Below are positions 26,122 through 36,263 of a stretch of DNA of 64,000 nucleotides, one piece after another. Location of the stretch: positions 2,149,501-2,213,500 of the forward strand of contig NZ_CP051630.1 of assembly GCF_012848855.1 (NCBI RefSeq). The letters run 5' to 3'. The translations under genes and the position numbers were made by a program. This stretch comes from Pyruvatibacter mobilis (GTDB lineage Bacteria; Pseudomonadota; Alphaproteobacteria; CGMCC-115125). The notes under the pieces are model-generated. The model ran no database searches and was not told where the DNA came from. It was given only the letters and a program-made list of their open reading frames with translations. Every line of letters starts with the position of its first letter. The stretch's first letter is position 1.

Positions 26122-26520
26122 ATGATCGAAGGAAGCTGCTGTTGCGGGGCCGTGAGGTTCGAACTCGCAAATCCGCCCTCCATGATGGGCATGTGCCACT
26201 GCTCGCGATGCCGCAAGGTCGGCGCAAGCGCGATGGTCTTCATCAAGAAAGACGACCTGACCTGGGTCTCAGGCCGGGACAATGTGGCGGTCTACGCACC
26301 CGAGGCGCCCTATAAATACGCCCGGTGCTTCTGCAAGACCTGCGGCACCTCGCTGGGGGAAATCCTGTCTGAAGAAGACAGCTTCCCGATCTCGGCCCAC
26401 ACGCTGGACACGCCGCTGGAGATCACCAACACCTTCCATGAGTTTGTCGCTGAAAAGCCGACGTGGTCGCAGATCGGCGATGACGCCAAGCAGTTTGACG
26501 GACACCCGACGGCGTCCTAG
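26122..26520 (+). CDS. GFA (glutathione-dependent formaldehyde-activating-like) family protein
   Basis: A 132-residue zinc-binding beta protein of the GFA/CENP-V fold. The cysteine sets are visible: GSCCCGAVRFE at the start, CHCSRCRK near residue 32 and CFCKTCGT near 75. Most members are not true formaldehyde-activating enzymes and their substrates are unknown. The ATG at 26122 places the conserved IEGSCCCGAV at the N-terminus; an ATG at 26104 adds six residues. An upstream LexA box suggests DNA-damage control, which is not standard for the family. It is followed by a convergent gene. Confidence 0.88.
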   Translation: MIEGSCCCGAVRFELANPPSMMGMCHCSRCRKVGASAMVFIKKDDLTWVSGRDNVAVYAPEAPYKYARCFCKTCGTSLGEILSEEDSFPISAHTLDTPLEITNTFHEFVAEKPTWSQIGDDAKQFDGHPTAS

Positions 26521-26601
26521 CAGGTCAATCGGGATGGTGTCCCTGCCGCAGCAGCAGAGAGTGCACCGGCAGGCCGTTCGCGGAGATGATGCGGATTTAC
26601 T

Positions 26602-27171
26602 TTATCCGCCCGCTGCCGGCACCACATGCACCTCCGGCCACATGGCGTGCCAGCGGGCTGACTTTGAAGTGTAGTGCTCAGCGGAAAAATTGCCGCTGGG
26701 GTTTGGACGGACCCGCATCCCTGTCAGGTCATCCAGGCCGTCCGGGGCGTAGAGGCGCTCTTTGCCGTCAAGCGATACACCCACCTTGCAGGCCACCGCC
26801 AGAAACCGGTCAATGCCCTCGCAGGAGGACCGGAGTGGCGGATAATCGACGCCGAAATGGTCCTCATACCAAAGATGCACCCGCGCCTGATTGCGCAGCT
26901 CGATCTCGGCATCGAGGTCCGCCAGTACCTGTCCCACCCGCCGGATCTGCGCGTCCTCCGCCTCATAGGACGTGTCCGGATCAAAATAGAAGATGTCGTA
27001 GTCCTTGATGCCGTGATCGGGCGCTCGGCCTGTAAGATGGTTCCACACGGTCTGGAACAGGCTGCCGGAGACAAGCCATGCGTCGGGCAATCCCAGATCA
27101 GGTACCCCGTCAAGGATCGCGGCATTGATCGGGTTCTGCCGGATGCAGGCGATGAAGTCAGCCTCAGTCAT
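26602..27171 (-). CDS. COG3575-type nucleotidyltransferase family protein
   Basis: A 189-residue protein of the nucleotidyltransferase-like family formerly called DUF925. It shows LVSGSLFQTVWNHLTGR, then the acidic KDYDIFYFDPDTSYEAED (metal-binding aspartates) and RVHLWYEDHFG. The C-terminal part has LAVACKVGVSL and LDDLTGMRVRPNP. These proteins are predicted to transfer nucleotides, but no substrate is known. The gene is in the same direction as the gcv operon but separated from it by 286 bases of repeats. Confidence 0.82.
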   Translation of the reverse strand: MTEADFIACIRQNPINAAILDGVPDLGLPDAWLVSGSLFQTVWNHLTGRAPDHGIKDYDIFYFDPDTSYEAEDAQIRRVGQVLADLDAEIELRNQARVHLWYEDHFGVDYPPLRSSCEGIDRFLAVACKVGVSLDGKERLYAPDGLDDLTGMRVRPNPSGNFSAEHYTSKSARWHAMWPEVHVVPAAGG

Positions 27172-27228
27172 CCCGCAAGCCTACGCCGATTCCCGACTGC
27201 GCTGCGTGCGATCCTTGAGCCCCCGTAG

Positions 27229-27367
27229 CCCCTGGCTTGACCCGGGGCCTACTCGCATCGCCTAAGAGCCGCAGGGAGTGTGGTTTGGGGACAGGCCGCC
27301 CAAGCCACCAACTCCATACACGCTTCGACAAGCGGCACGGCGAGTGGACCCCGGGTCAAGCCCGGGG
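27229..27367. repeat. Inverted pair of CCCCGGG-type palindromes (variant of the repeat family)
   Basis: CCCTGGCTTGACCCGGGG-like arm (27229-27246) and CCCCGGGTCAAGCCCGGGG (27349-27367) face opposite ways about 100 bases apart. They keep the TCAAG/CTTGA loop of the CCTCCGG family while both sides of the stem have changed together. Confidence 0.65.
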
Positions 27368-27401
27368 ATACGGGGAGGTTGATAATCCCAACACCTCAAC
27401 A

Positions 27402-27433
27402 CCGCTATCCCTCCGGCTTGACCGGAGGGTCTC
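27402..27433 (-). repeat. Single right-type arm of the CCTCCGG repeat family
   Basis: CCGCTATCC followed by the core CCTCCGGCTTGACCGGAGG and GTCT. This equals the reverse complement of the left arm at 1321-1352, including the ATAGCGG flank. It lies just downstream of gcvPB. Confidence 0.8.
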
Positions 27434-27457
27434 CTAGGCGTGCTTCAGCGCCCTGCC

Positions 27458-28975
27458 CTATTCCGCAGCCTGAGCCGGCGCCGGAGGCGTCCAGCGGAGG
27501 ATGGGTTTGCGGGCGGCGGCTGTCTCATCCAGGCGGCGGCGCGGGGTCAATTCGGGTGCATTGGTGAAACGCTCGGTCTCGCCCGCTTTGGCGGCCCGCG
27601 TCAGCTCGCGCATACACCCGATAAAGACGTCGAGGGTGGATTTCGACTCGGTCTCCGTCGGCTCGATGAGCATGGCGCCGTGCACGACGAGCGGGAAATA
27701 GACCGTCATCGGATGATAGCCCTCATCGATCATCGCCTTGGCGAAGTCGAGGGTTTCAACGCCCGTGCCCTTGAGGAAGCGGTCATCGAACAGGGCCTCA
27801 TGCATGCAGGGGCCTTCAAAGCTCGCACTCATCACGTCCTTGAGCGACGCCAGCACATAGTTGGCGTTGAGCACCGCGTCTTCCGCCACCTGGCGCAGTC
27901 CGTCTGAGCCGTGGCTCATCATGTAGGACAGCGCGCGGACGAACATGCCCATCTGGCCGTGGAAGGCCACCATGCGGCCGAACGGGTCAGCGTCTGACGC
28001 CGCTTCATCTTCGATCAGCCGCAGCTTATCGCCCTCTTTGACCACGTAAGGCAGGGGCGCGAAGGGCGCCAGCGCGTCGGACAGTACAACGGGGCCTGCA
28101 CCCGGGCCGCCACCGCCATGGGGGGTGGAGAAGGTCTTGTGCAGGTTGATGTGCATGGCGTCGACACCAAGATCACCCGGCTTCACGCGGCCGACAATGG
28201 CGTTGAAGTTGGCGCCATCGCAGTAGAAATAGCCGCCGGCATCATGCACCGCGTCGGCAATCTTGCGGATGTCGCGTTCGAACAGGCCGCAGGTGTTCGG
28301 GTTGGTGAGCATGATGCCCGCCACGTCCTCGCCCAGCTTGGCCTCGAAGGCGGCCAGGTCCACGCGGCCATCTTCCGTTGCCGGAATGGCGTCCACCGAA
28401 AAGCCACAGGCCGCAGCCGTTGCCGGGTTGGTTCCGTGGGCGCTTTCGGGCACCAGCACGCGGGTGCGGGTGTCGGCCTCACCGCGCGCCTCAAGGGCGG
28501 CACGGATTGCCATCAGACCACACAGCTCGCCATGGGCGCCCGCCTTGGGCGACATGGCGACAGCGGGCATTCCGGTCAGTTCCATCAGCCAGCGGCCGAG
28601 TTCGCTCATCAGTTCCAGCGCGCCGGGCACGGTGGATTGCGGCTGCAGGGGATGCACATCGGCAAAGCCCGGCAGGCGCGCCATCTTCTCGTTGAGGCGC
28701 GGATTGTGCTTCATGGTGCAGGAGCCGAGCGGGTAGAAGCCCGCATCGATCGAATAGTTCTTCTGTGACAGGCGCACGAAATGGCGCATCACTTCCGGCT
28801 CTGACAGGCCCGGCAGGCCGATTGCGCCCTTGCGCGCCATGCCGTTGAGGCGCGGGGTCACGCCTTCGGGCTCCGGCAGGTCAACGCCGCAAGCGCCGTC
28901 CCGGCCGCGCTCGAAGATCAGTGCTTCTTCATAGACGAGGCCGCGATGGCCGGTATGGGTCTGCTTGTTGCTCAT
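27458..28975 (-). CDS. gcvPB: Glycine dehydrogenase (decarboxylating) subunit 2
   Basis: This is the PLP-carrying half of the split P-protein. It decarboxylates glycine and passes the aminomethyl group to lipoyl-GcvH. The 505 residues include the PLP site ([17 protein letters not shown], Schiff-base lysine) and [12 protein letters not shown] near residue 135. A C-terminal region of about 20 residues ([15 protein letters not shown]) is typical of alphaproteobacteria. Its ATG overlaps the gcvPA stop by four bases (ATGA), so translation is coupled. It is the last gene of the riboswitch-controlled gcv operon. Confidence 0.96.
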   Translation of the reverse strand: MSNKQTHTGHRGLVYEEALIFERGRDGACGVDLPEPEGVTPRLNGMARKGAIGLPGLSEPEVMRHFVRLSQKNYSIDAGFYPLGSCTMKHNPRLNEKMARLPGFADVHPLQPQSTVPGALELMSELGRWLMELTGMPAVAMSPKAGAHGELCGLMAIRAALEARGEADTRTRVLVPESAHGTNPATAAACGFSVDAIPATEDGRVDLAAFEAKLGEDVAGIMLTNPNTCGLFERDIRKIADAVHDAGGYFYCDGANFNAIVGRVKPGDLGVDAMHINLHKTFSTPHGGGGPGAGPVVLSDALAPFAPLPYVVKEGDKLRLIEDEAASDADPFGRMVAFHGQMGMFVRALSYMMSHGSDGLRQVAEDAVLNANYVLASLKDVMSASFEGPCMHEALFDDRFLKGTGVETLDFAKAMIDEGYHPMTVYFPLVVHGAMLIEPTETESKSTLDVFIGCMRELTRAAKAGETERFTNAPELTPRRRLDETAAARKPILRWTPPAPAQAAE

Positions 28976-30318
28976 GACAGCACCTCCGCCAGCGCAGCCT
29001 TGTAGGCAGCGCGGTCTGCGTCCGTGTTCACCTCCGTGGCCGCGACGATAATCAGGTCACGGACGGCCTCATTGCCCGGCATCAGGCGCGAGGCAGGCAC
29101 CCCGCCCAGCACACCCTTTTCCGCCAGCGCGTCGATGACCTCGACGGCGGGCTTGGGCGTGCGGATGGTGAACTCGTTGAAGAAGGCCTGCGTCAGCACA
29201 TCGACGCCTGCCACCTGCTCCAGGTCGCCTGCCAGCTTGCAGGCGCTTTCGTGGTTGAGCGCGGCCAGCCGCGTAAAGCCCTGCTCGCCCAGCAGCGACA
29301 GGTGGATGGTGAAGGCCAGGCAGCACAGGCCCGAATTGGTGCAGATGTTGCTCGTCGCCTTCTCGCGGCGGATATGCTGCTCGCGGGTGGAGAGCGTCAG
29401 CACGTAGCCGCGGCGGCCATCCACATCCACCGTTTCACCGGCGAGGCGGCCAGGCATCTGGCGCACATATTTCTGCCGCGTGGCGAACAGGCCCACATAG
29501 GGGCCGCCGAAATTAAGCGGGTTGCCGATGGACTGGCCTTCGGCCACCACGATGTCCGCGCCCATCTCGCCCGGTGCCCTGAGCGCGCCCATGGAGACGA
29601 TCTCCGGGATCGCGACGATCAGCAGCGCGCCCTGCTCATGGGCAGCGGCGGCGATGGCCGACAGGTCCTGGATGTTGCCGAAGAAATCCGGGTACTGAAC
29701 GACAACGCAGGATGTCTCGCCGTCGATCTGTGCGGCAAGGTCTTCGGTGCCCGTTACGTTGGCTTCAAGGGCCACCACGGCATCACCGGCAAATCTCGAG
29801 TTTGTCTCGATCACCGCCCGGTAATGCGGATGCAGATTTCCGGACAGCACCGCCTTGGTGCGGCGGGTGACGCGGTGCGCCATCTGCACGGCTTCGGAGC
29901 AGGCGGTGGAGCCGTCATACATGGAGGCATTGGCCACCTCCATGCCGGTCAGCAGGGCAACCTGGGTCTGGAACTCGAACAGATATTGCAGCGTGCCCTG
30001 GCTGATCTCCGGCTGATACGGCGTGTAGGAGGTCAGGAACTCAGACCGCTGGATCAGATGATCCACGGTCGCGGGCACGTGGTGCTTATAGGCGCCCGCG
30101 CCCACGAAGAAGGGCACGGTGCCCGCAGATACATTCTTTGCCGCCATCGCGGAGAGCGCGCGTTCGACCTCCAGCTCGCCCTGGTGGGGCGGCAGGTCGA
30201 AGGCATGGTCGATGCGCGCGGCTTCCGGCACGTCGACGAACAAATCATCAATGGACTTGGCGCCGATGACGCCCAGCATCTGCTGGCGGTCATCCGCGGT
30301 CAGCGGCAAATAACGCAT
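28972..30318 (-). CDS. gcvPA: Glycine dehydrogenase (decarboxylating) subunit 1
   Basis: The structural half of the split glycine dehydrogenase, 448 residues. It starts [19 protein letters not shown]. Further family stretches include [40 protein letters not shown] and [11 protein letters not shown]. It lacks the PLP lysine, which is on GcvPB, and the two form the active tetramer. The ATG shares one base with the gcvH stop codon, and the 3' end overlaps gcvPB by four bases, so gcvH-gcvPA-gcvPB are tightly coupled. Confidence 0.96.
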   Translation of the reverse strand: MRYLPLTADDRQQMLGVIGAKSIDDLFVDVPEAARIDHAFDLPPHQGELEVERALSAMAAKNVSAGTVPFFVGAGAYKHHVPATVDHLIQRSEFLTSYTPYQPEISQGTLQYLFEFQTQVALLTGMEVANASMYDGSTACSEAVQMAHRVTRRTKAVLSGNLHPHYRAVIETNSRFAGDAVVALEANVTGTEDLAAQIDGETSCVVVQYPDFFGNIQDLSAIAAAAHEQGALLIVAIPEIVSMGALRAPGEMGADIVVAEGQSIGNPLNFGGPYVGLFATRQKYVRQMPGRLAGETVDVDGRRGYVLTLSTREQHIRREKATSNICTNSGLCCLAFTIHLSLLGEQGFTRLAALNHESACKLAGDLEQVAGVDVLTQAFFNEFTIRTPKPAVEVIDALAEKGVLGGVPASRLMPGNEAVRDLIIVAATEVNTDADRAAYKAALAEVLS

Positions 30319-30695
30319 CAGTCGAGCTCCGACAGGTAGGTCTTGTAGGCGTCTTCGGACATCAGGCCGTCCAGCTCACCGGCGTCCGCCAGCTTCAGCT
30401 TCACGAACCAGCCTGCGCCGGTGGCATCTTCGTTTACGCCGGCGGGTGCGTCCGCCAGCGTTTCGTTCACTTCCACGACTTCGCCGGACACAGGCGCGTA
30501 GACTTCGGATGCCGCCTTCACGGATTCGACCACGGCGGCCTCATCGCCCGCCTTCACGGCCTTGCCCACATCCGGCAGTTCCACATAGACCACGTCGCCC
30601 AGCTGCTCCTGGGCATAATCGGTGATGCCGACGGTGACCGTGTCACCTTCGATGCGCACCCATTCGTGGTCCTTGGTGTATTTGGTTTCAGCCAT
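30318..30695 (-). CDS. gcvH: Glycine cleavage system H protein
   Basis: The 125-residue lipoyl carrier shuttles the aminomethyl and reduced lipoyl groups between P, T and L proteins. It reads [20 protein letters not shown] at the start, then the lipoylated lysine in [19 protein letters not shown] (near residue 60) and the C-terminal [19 protein letters not shown]. The ribosome site AAGGGGAT lies upstream of the ATG. It stands between gcvT (33 bases upstream) and gcvPA (one-base overlap). Confidence 0.97.
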   Translation of the reverse strand: MAETKYTKDHEWVRIEGDTVTVGITDYAQEQLGDVVYVELPDVGKAVKAGDEAAVVESVKAASEVYAPVSGEVVEVNETLADAPAGVNEDATGAGWFVKLKLADAGELDGLMSEDAYKTYLSELD

Positions 30696-30728
30696 TGGAT
30701 GAGATCCCCTTGGAAAAGACGTGAAGCG

Positions 30729-31862
30729 TTACTTTGCGTAGCGGTGCGGGGCGAAGGGCATCTTCGCCACCTTGGCGGGGCGCGGCTTGCCGCGCACCAT
30801 GAGGTCCAGATCGGTGCCGGGTTTGGCATGCCCGGCCGCCACATAGCCCATGGCCACCGGGCCATCGGCTGTCGGGCCGAAACCGCCTGAGGTGATTTCA
30901 CCCACCACGGTGCCGCCGGCATGAATTTCGGTGTGGGCGCGGGCCGGTGCCTTGCCTTCGGGCAGGATACCGACACGCTTGCGCGCCGGGCCGTCTGCCA
31001 GTTCCTTCAGGATACGCTCCGCACCCGGAAAATCTCCTGCTTCGCGGCGGTGCTTGGGTATGACCCACGCAATGGCCGCCTCCACCGGAGATGTGGTTTC
31101 GTCGATATCGCTGCCATAGAGGCACAGGCCTGCTTCCAGCCGCAGGCTGTCGCGCGCGCCGAGGCCGATGGGTTCCACCTCTTCGTGGGCCAGCAGCGCG
31201 CGGGCCACGTCCTCTACCTTGTCGGCAGCGACGGAAATCTCGTAGCCGTCCTCACCCGTATAGCCCGAGCGGCTGAGATGCAGATCAATGCCGTCAAACG
31301 TGCCGCTGGCGGCTTCCATGAAGCTCAGCCCTGCGGCCTGCGGGCAGTGGCGGGCCAGCACGTCGGCAGCCATTGGCCCCTGCAGGGCCAGAAGCGCGCG
31401 GTCGTCCCGCGTTTCAAGCCGCACACCGTCGGGCAGGCGGCTTTTGATATGCGCGTAGTCAACATCCTTGCGCGCGGCATTCACCACCAGCATCAGCCGG
31501 CCATCATCGTCCTCGGAGGTGGAGCGCGTGACCATCAGGTCGTCGATGATGCCGCCTTCATCCGTCAGCAACACCGTGTAGCGCTGCTGGCCGAGGCCGA
31601 GACCGCGCATGTCGCCGGGCACCAGCGCTTCAAGCGCCCCGGCGGTCGTGTCGTGATCCGGGCCGATGAGGAAGGCCTGTCCCATATGGCTGACATCGAA
31701 CAGCCCGGCCTTTGCGCGGGTGTGCAGATGCTCGCCGAGCACACCCAGCGGGTATTGCACGGGCATGTCATAGCCGGCGAAGGGCACCATCTTGCCGCCC
31801 AGTTCGATATGCAGGGCGTGCAACGGCGTCGTCTTGAGATCGTCGGAATGAATGTCAGCCAC
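30729..31862 (-). CDS. gcvT: Aminomethyltransferase (glycine cleavage T protein)
   Basis: GcvT transfers the one-carbon unit to tetrahydrofolate and releases ammonia. The 377 residues contain TPLHALHIELGGKMVPFAGYD at the start and SHMGQAFLIGP. Later come SRSGYTGEDGYEISV and LGARDSLRLEAGLCLYG, with the catalytic aspartate in LGARDSLR. The start is GTG at 31862. It heads the gcv operon directly downstream of a tandem glycine riboswitch, so expression should rise when glycine is abundant. Confidence 0.96.
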   Translation of the reverse strand: MADIHSDDLKTTPLHALHIELGGKMVPFAGYDMPVQYPLGVLGEHLHTRAKAGLFDVSHMGQAFLIGPDHDTTAGALEALVPGDMRGLGLGQQRYTVLLTDEGGIIDDLMVTRSTSEDDDGRLMLVVNAARKDVDYAHIKSRLPDGVRLETRDDRALLALQGPMAADVLARHCPQAAGLSFMEAASGTFDGIDLHLSRSGYTGEDGYEISVAADKVEDVARALLAHEEVEPIGLGARDSLRLEAGLCLYGSDIDETTSPVEAAIAWVIPKHRREAGDFPGAERILKELADGPARKRVGILPEGKAPARAHTEIHAGGTVVGEITSGGFGPTADGPVAMGYVAAGHAKPGTDLDLMVRGKPRPAKVAKMPFAPHRYAK

Positions 31863-31921
31863 GTGGGGTCTTTCAACAGAATCGGTTGGCGGCCATCCTG
31901 TCCGGGAGGTCTCCCGGGCGA

Positions 31922-32149
31922 ATGACGCCCCCTCTGTCGAAGACCTGAGAGATTCACCCGCTGCGGTTTATCGCGGCTGCGGCGGGTTTACTCCGTCGGT
32001 GAGGACCGGACCAAGAGCCCGGGCCTGCTTTCCAGAGTGTCATCCCCACGCGGTCCTCGGTGCCTGAGAGTTTCCGGGGCGGTTGCTCCTTCGGCGCTTT
32101 CGGGCAGTCACGGCATGGGCTGCGACCGGCCCGTCAGTCTCTCCCGCGC
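31922..32149 (-). promoter_or_regulatory. Tandem glycine riboswitch of the gcv operon
   Basis: Read on the minus strand, two glycine aptamers follow each other. The first runs from GCGGGAGAGACTG through GCCGAAGGAGCAACCGCC to GGAAACTCTCAGGCACC. The second runs from GGACCG and CACCGACGGAGTAAACCCGCC to TGAATCTCTCAGG and CGACAGAGGGGG. These are the conserved core strings of each aptamer, including the purine-rich binding loops. It ends about 60 bases before the gcvT GTG. Confidence 0.93.
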
Positions 32150-32169
32150 AGGTTAGGCTGACGTCGGCG

Positions 32170-32197
32170 ATGATAGGTGGGGTCTGAGCAGAGTCAA
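32170..32197 (-). promoter_or_regulatory. Predicted promoter of the gcv operon
   Basis: On the minus strand, TTGACT (32192-32197) and TATCAT (32170-32175) are separated by 16 bases. Transcription would start near 32163, just before the first aptamer at 32149. Confidence 0.65.
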
Positions 32198-32284
32198 TCG
32201 CAATAGCAGCTCACCGGCGCGCGGGCACAGGATTGCTGCCATGCAGCAACGCAGCAATACGCGCCCGGAACGCGGCTGGTCGGC

Positions 32285-32842
32285 CTAATAGCGTGCCCTG
32301 CGGCGGTTTTCTTCCACTTCGTGGGGCGTGAGCTGGAAGCCGATGATGATCTCGTAGGCAGCGCCGTTTTCCTCGCCCACCTCAATTTCCATGTTCTCGA
32401 AGGTGCGCGTGTAGACCACCGAGCGCTGGCCGGGGGCGAATTCCACCTCGGCATCGAAATAGGTCTTGTCCATCACCGATTCGCCGTCCTTGGTCAGTGC
32501 CACGAAGACCGGAGTCGACACCACGCTGTTGCGGGCGGCGGGGCCGAGATCGACGGACATGCTCAAGGCATAGTCGACGCTCACCACCGTCTCGTCATAG
32601 TCGCAGATGGTTGCCACATCGAGCAGCTCCCAGCGATAGGCCACGTCGGTGATGTCGCGCCCGCCGCTGCCGCGGTAATCCACCTTCATGCGGGCATCGG
32701 CCAGGATGCCTGCGCCGGGGCAGCCGCGCTTAACCACCTGCTCGCGGCTTTCGCCGCTCCACCAGCCACAGCCGGCCAGCACCAGCGCGAGGCCCGTTGC
32801 CGCCATTGCCTGTCCCCAGGAGCGTGTGAAAGTGGTGGTCAT
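32285..32842 (-). CDS. Hypothetical lipoprotein
   Basis: A 185-residue protein with a lipoprotein signal (AAGATGLALVLAGCGW-like, actual MAATGLALVLAGC, lipobox LAGC). The mature part is about 160 residues and looks beta-rich (YRWELLDVATICDYDE, then VVSVDYALSMSVDLGPAARN and FVALTKDGESVM). I do not recognise a named family. It holds two more cysteines (ILADAR preceded by RGCPGAG, and TICDYD) that could pair. Starts at 32842 or 32854 are possible and neither has a clear ribosome site. It is divergent from ispH. Confidence 0.75.
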   Translation of the reverse strand: MTTTFTRSWGQAMAATGLALVLAGCGWWSGESREQVVKRGCPGAGILADARMKVDYRGSGGRDITDVAYRWELLDVATICDYDETVVSVDYALSMSVDLGPAARNSVVSTPVFVALTKDGESVMDKTYFDAEVEFAPGQRSVVYTRTFENMEIEVGEENGAAYEIIIGFQLTPHEVEENRRRARY

Positions 32843-33108
32843 CGATAAGCCCATGATCTGATTGTTGTTTCTTCCGTCGGCCATGCGTCGTTTGGCGCCT
32901 TGACTTGGGAGGCGGGAAGCCGCACTTACGCCTTATCTGTCGCACAGGATGCGACGACACGGCCCCGAGGGCGGCGGGAGGCGAACAGTAGCCAAGCGCC
33001 CTTCCCCCGGCAAGGTGGCTCCGGCACAGCGGCCAAGGCCGACGCGGCCTTTCAGCGGCCGCCGCGCCCCGCCCCGGACACCCTCGGCCCCGACGGAAAG
33101 AATGTTAC

Positions 33109-34080
33109 GTGACCCACAAGCCCCTTCTCTCGATCCGCCTTGCCGCACCGCGCGGCTTCTGTGCGGGCGTGGACCGCGCCATCCTTATGGTGGAGCGGGC
33201 AATCGAGAAGTATGGCGCGCCGGTCTATGTGCGCCACGAGATTGTGCATAACCGCCATGTGGTGGAAGGGCTCGAGGCCAAGGGCGCGGTCTTCGTGGAA
33301 GAGCTCGAGGAAATCGCCGACAAGACGCGGCCGGTCATCTTCTCCGCCCACGGCGTGCCCAAATCGGTGCCGGCGGATGCCGAATCGCGGGGCATGTTCT
33401 ATCTGGATGCCACCTGCCCGCTCGTCTCCAAGGTGCATGTGGAGGCCAACCGTCACCATGACGAAGGCCGCCACATCCTTATGATCGGCCACAAGGGCCA
33501 CCCGGAAGTGGTGGGCACGCTGGGCCAGCTGCCCGAAGGGGCCATCACCCTGGTGGAGACGGTCGAGGATGCCGATGCTGTCTCGCCGCCGGACCCGATG
33601 AAGCTCGCCTATGTGACGCAAACCACCCTGTCGCTGGACGACACGCTGGATATCGTCAACGCGCTGACACGCCGGTTCCCGGCAATCCGCGGGCCGCACA
33701 AGAACGACATCTGCTACGCCACCACCAACCGCCAGGCCGCCATCAAGGCAATTGCCGAGGCCTGCGACATGATGCTGGTGGTGGGTGCGCCCAACTCATC
33801 CAATTCCGTCCGGCTGGTGGAAGTGGCGCAAAAGGCGGGCTGCCCGGAAGCCCGGCTGGTGCAGAAGGCCGACGAGGTGGACTGGGAGGCGCTTGACCGC
33901 GCCGTCACCAGCAAGGACGGCCGTTTCGTCCTTGGCATCTCGGCAGGCGCGTCCGCACCGGAACTGCTGGTGCAGGACGTGATTGCCGAAGCGCAAGCCC
34001 GCTTCATGGTGACGGTCGAGGAAGTGACCGTCTCCTCAGAAGACGTGATCTTCAAGCTGCCGCGCGCCCTCACCGCCTGA
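33109..34080 (+). CDS. ispH: 4-hydroxy-3-methylbut-2-enyl diphosphate reductase
   Basis: IspH is the last MEP-pathway enzyme. It makes isopentenyl and dimethylallyl diphosphate with an iron-sulfur cluster. Its three cysteine ligands are in [25 protein letters not shown] and [14 protein letters not shown]. The 323 residues also show HNRHVVEGL and [13 protein letters not shown]. The start is GTG at 33109 with GGAAAG upstream; the nearby ATG at 33102 is out of frame. The genes following on the same strand, thrB and rnhA, form a unit with it in many alphaproteobacteria. Confidence 0.96.
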   Translation: MTHKPLLSIRLAAPRGFCAGVDRAILMVERAIEKYGAPVYVRHEIVHNRHVVEGLEAKGAVFVEELEEIADKTRPVIFSAHGVPKSVPADAESRGMFYLDATCPLVSKVHVEANRHHDEGRHILMIGHKGHPEVVGTLGQLPEGAITLVETVEDADAVSPPDPMKLAYVTQTTLSLDDTLDIVNALTRRFPAIRGPHKNDICYATTNRQAAIKAIAEACDMMLVVGAPNSSNSVRLVEVAQKAGCPEARLVQKADEVDWEALDRAVTSKDGRFVLGISAGASAPELLVQDVIAEAQARFMVTVEEVTVSSEDVIFKLPRALTA

Positions 34081-34165
34081 GGCCTCTTTCCACGGCCTGC
34101 TCGCTGCCTGCGGAAAATCAGAAAAGCCCATTGGAATTCCGGGCGCGGGGCTGATACCAAGCGGC

Positions 34166-35130
34166 ATGGCGGTTTACACGGACATTTCGGACGAAGAGCT
34201 GACGGCGCTTGTGGAGCGCTATGACATCGGCACGCTTCAGTCTGCCAAGGGCATTGCGGAAGGGGTGGAGAACTCCAACTTCCTGCTGCACACCACCGTC
34301 TCCCCGTTCATTCTCACACTGTATGAGAAGCGCACCTCTGAAAATGATCTGCCCTTTTTCCTGGGGCTGATGGAGCATCTGTCGGCGCGCGGGCTCTCCT
34401 GCCCGGTGCCGGTGCATGCGCGCGACGGGTCGGTCCTGCAGCGCGTGGCCGGACGCCCGGCTGCGCTGGTCACCTTCCTTGAAGGCATGGACGTGAAACG
34501 CCCCCGCGCGGAGCATTGCCAGCAGGTGGGCATGGCGCTGGCGCGGCTGCATGAGGCGGGCGCGGATTTCGGCATGACGCGGGCCAATGCCCTGTCCGTC
34601 GACGGCTGGGCGCCCCTGGCAGCCACGGCCGGGGACCGGGCCGACACGGTTGCGGAAGGGCTGGCTGCGCTTATTGCCCGCGAGCTTGAGCTTCTGGCCG
34701 GCAGCTGGCCGAAGGACCTGCCGACCGGGGTGATCCACGCGGATCTGTTCCCGGACAATGTGTTCTTCATCGGGGCGGAGCTGTCCGGCCTGATCGATTT
34801 CTATTTCGCCTGCACCGATGCCTTTGCCTATGACATTGCCATCTGCCTCAACGCCTGGTGCTTTGAGGCCGACGACAGTTTCAACGTCACCAAGGGCCGG
34901 GCGCTGCTGGCCGGGTACAACAAGGTGCGTGCGCTTGAGCCGGAAGAAGCTGACGCGCTGCCCCTGCTGGCGCGCGGAGCGGCCATGCGTTTCCTGCTGA
35001 CACGCCTGGTGGACTGGCTCGACGGCCCGCAGGATGCGCTGGTGAAACCGAAGGACCCGCGTGAATATCTCAAGCGGCTGCGGTTTCATCAGCACGCAGT
35101 GAGTGCTGCTGATTATGGATATGGTGGGTA

Positions 35131-35131
<1 letters not shown>
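34166..35131 (+). CDS. thrB: Homoserine kinase (type II, APH-fold)
   Basis: The enzyme phosphorylates homoserine in threonine synthesis; threonine synthase is at 43.6-45.0 kb. The 321 residues have the phosphotransferase-fold pattern: [15 protein letters not shown], then the ExLVTFLEG-like [10 protein letters not shown]. The catalytic loop [13 protein letters not shown] and the [17 protein letters not shown] segment follow. It belongs to the choline-kinase-like type of ThrB, not the GHMP type. The stop codon and the rnhA ATG share one base (TAATG), so the two are translationally coupled. Confidence 0.94.
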
Positions 35132-35565
<434 letters not shown>

Positions 35566-35570
35566 CAAAA

Positions 35571-35598
35571 CGCTCCCTCCCCGGCCGGGGAAGGAGCG
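35571..35598. terminator. Hairpin terminator between convergent rnhA and peroxiredoxin genes
   Basis: CGCTCC/GGAGCG (35571-35576 with 35593-35598) and the inner CCCCGG/CCGGGG form a long stem. On the minus strand it is followed by GTTTTGC, so it works best for the peroxiredoxin transcript. Confidence 0.7.
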
Positions 35599-35632
35599 CT
35601 TGGTCTTGCTGTCGCCTGAGGGCAATTACCGC

Positions 35633-36118
35633 TCAGAGCTGGCCCATCATGGTTTCGGCGCCGGAGGCCTTGGCCTCGCCGGGATTGCTTTCCATGTTGA
35701 GGCTCTTCACCACGCAATCGTCGATCAGCATGGAATAGCGCTGCGAGCGGGTGCCCATGCCGAAGCCGGAGCCGTCGAAATCGAGGCCCATGGCCTTGGT
35801 GAGATCGCCATTACCGTCACCCACCATGGTGACCTTGCCGCCGGCGCTCTGCTGCTTGCCCCAGGCATCCATCACGAACGCATCATTGACCGACAGACAG
35901 ATGATGTCGTCGACGCCCTTACCCTTGATATCATCCGCATGCTGAATGAATCCCGGCAGGTGCTGGTTTGAGCAGGTCGGTGTGAAGGCACCGGGCAGCG
36001 CGAACATCACCACCTTCTTGCCCTTGAACAGGTCACCTGTGGTGACCGGCGTCGGGCCGTTCTCGGTCATGATTGTGAGGGTTGCATCGGGGATGCGGTC
36101 GCCAACACTGATGGCCAT
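35633..36118 (-). CDS. Peroxiredoxin (Prx5-like, glutaredoxin-type)
   Basis: A 161-residue thioredoxin-fold peroxidase that reduces hydroperoxides. The peroxidatic cysteine is in ALPGAFTPTCSNQHLPGF near residue 48, the Prx5 signature. The C-terminal half has RSQRYSMLIDDCVVKSLNME, with a cysteine that is common in this subfamily. AGGGAG upstream of the ATG at 36118 fixes the start, and the frame is open far upstream. It lies downstream of and in the same direction as the DsbD-alpha-like gene. Confidence 0.93.
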   Translation of the reverse strand: MAISVGDRIPDATLTIMTENGPTPVTTGDLFKGKKVVMFALPGAFTPTCSNQHLPGFIQHADDIKGKGVDDIICLSVNDAFVMDAWGKQQSAGGKVTMVGDGNGDLTKAMGLDFDGSGFGMGTRSQRYSMLIDDCVVKSLNMESNPGEAKASGAETMMGQL

Positions 36119-36263
36119 TTCGGGCTCCCTTTGATCCTGGCTATGTGCCCGGCGCGGCTGGCGGCGGGCTTGTTCCCTGGTGCACCGGCAGAGCCGGTGA
36201 CGTTCGGCGGCATTTAAGCCCACAGGCGGGGGACAAGGCCAGAGCAAATGCCCCCCGGCCCTG

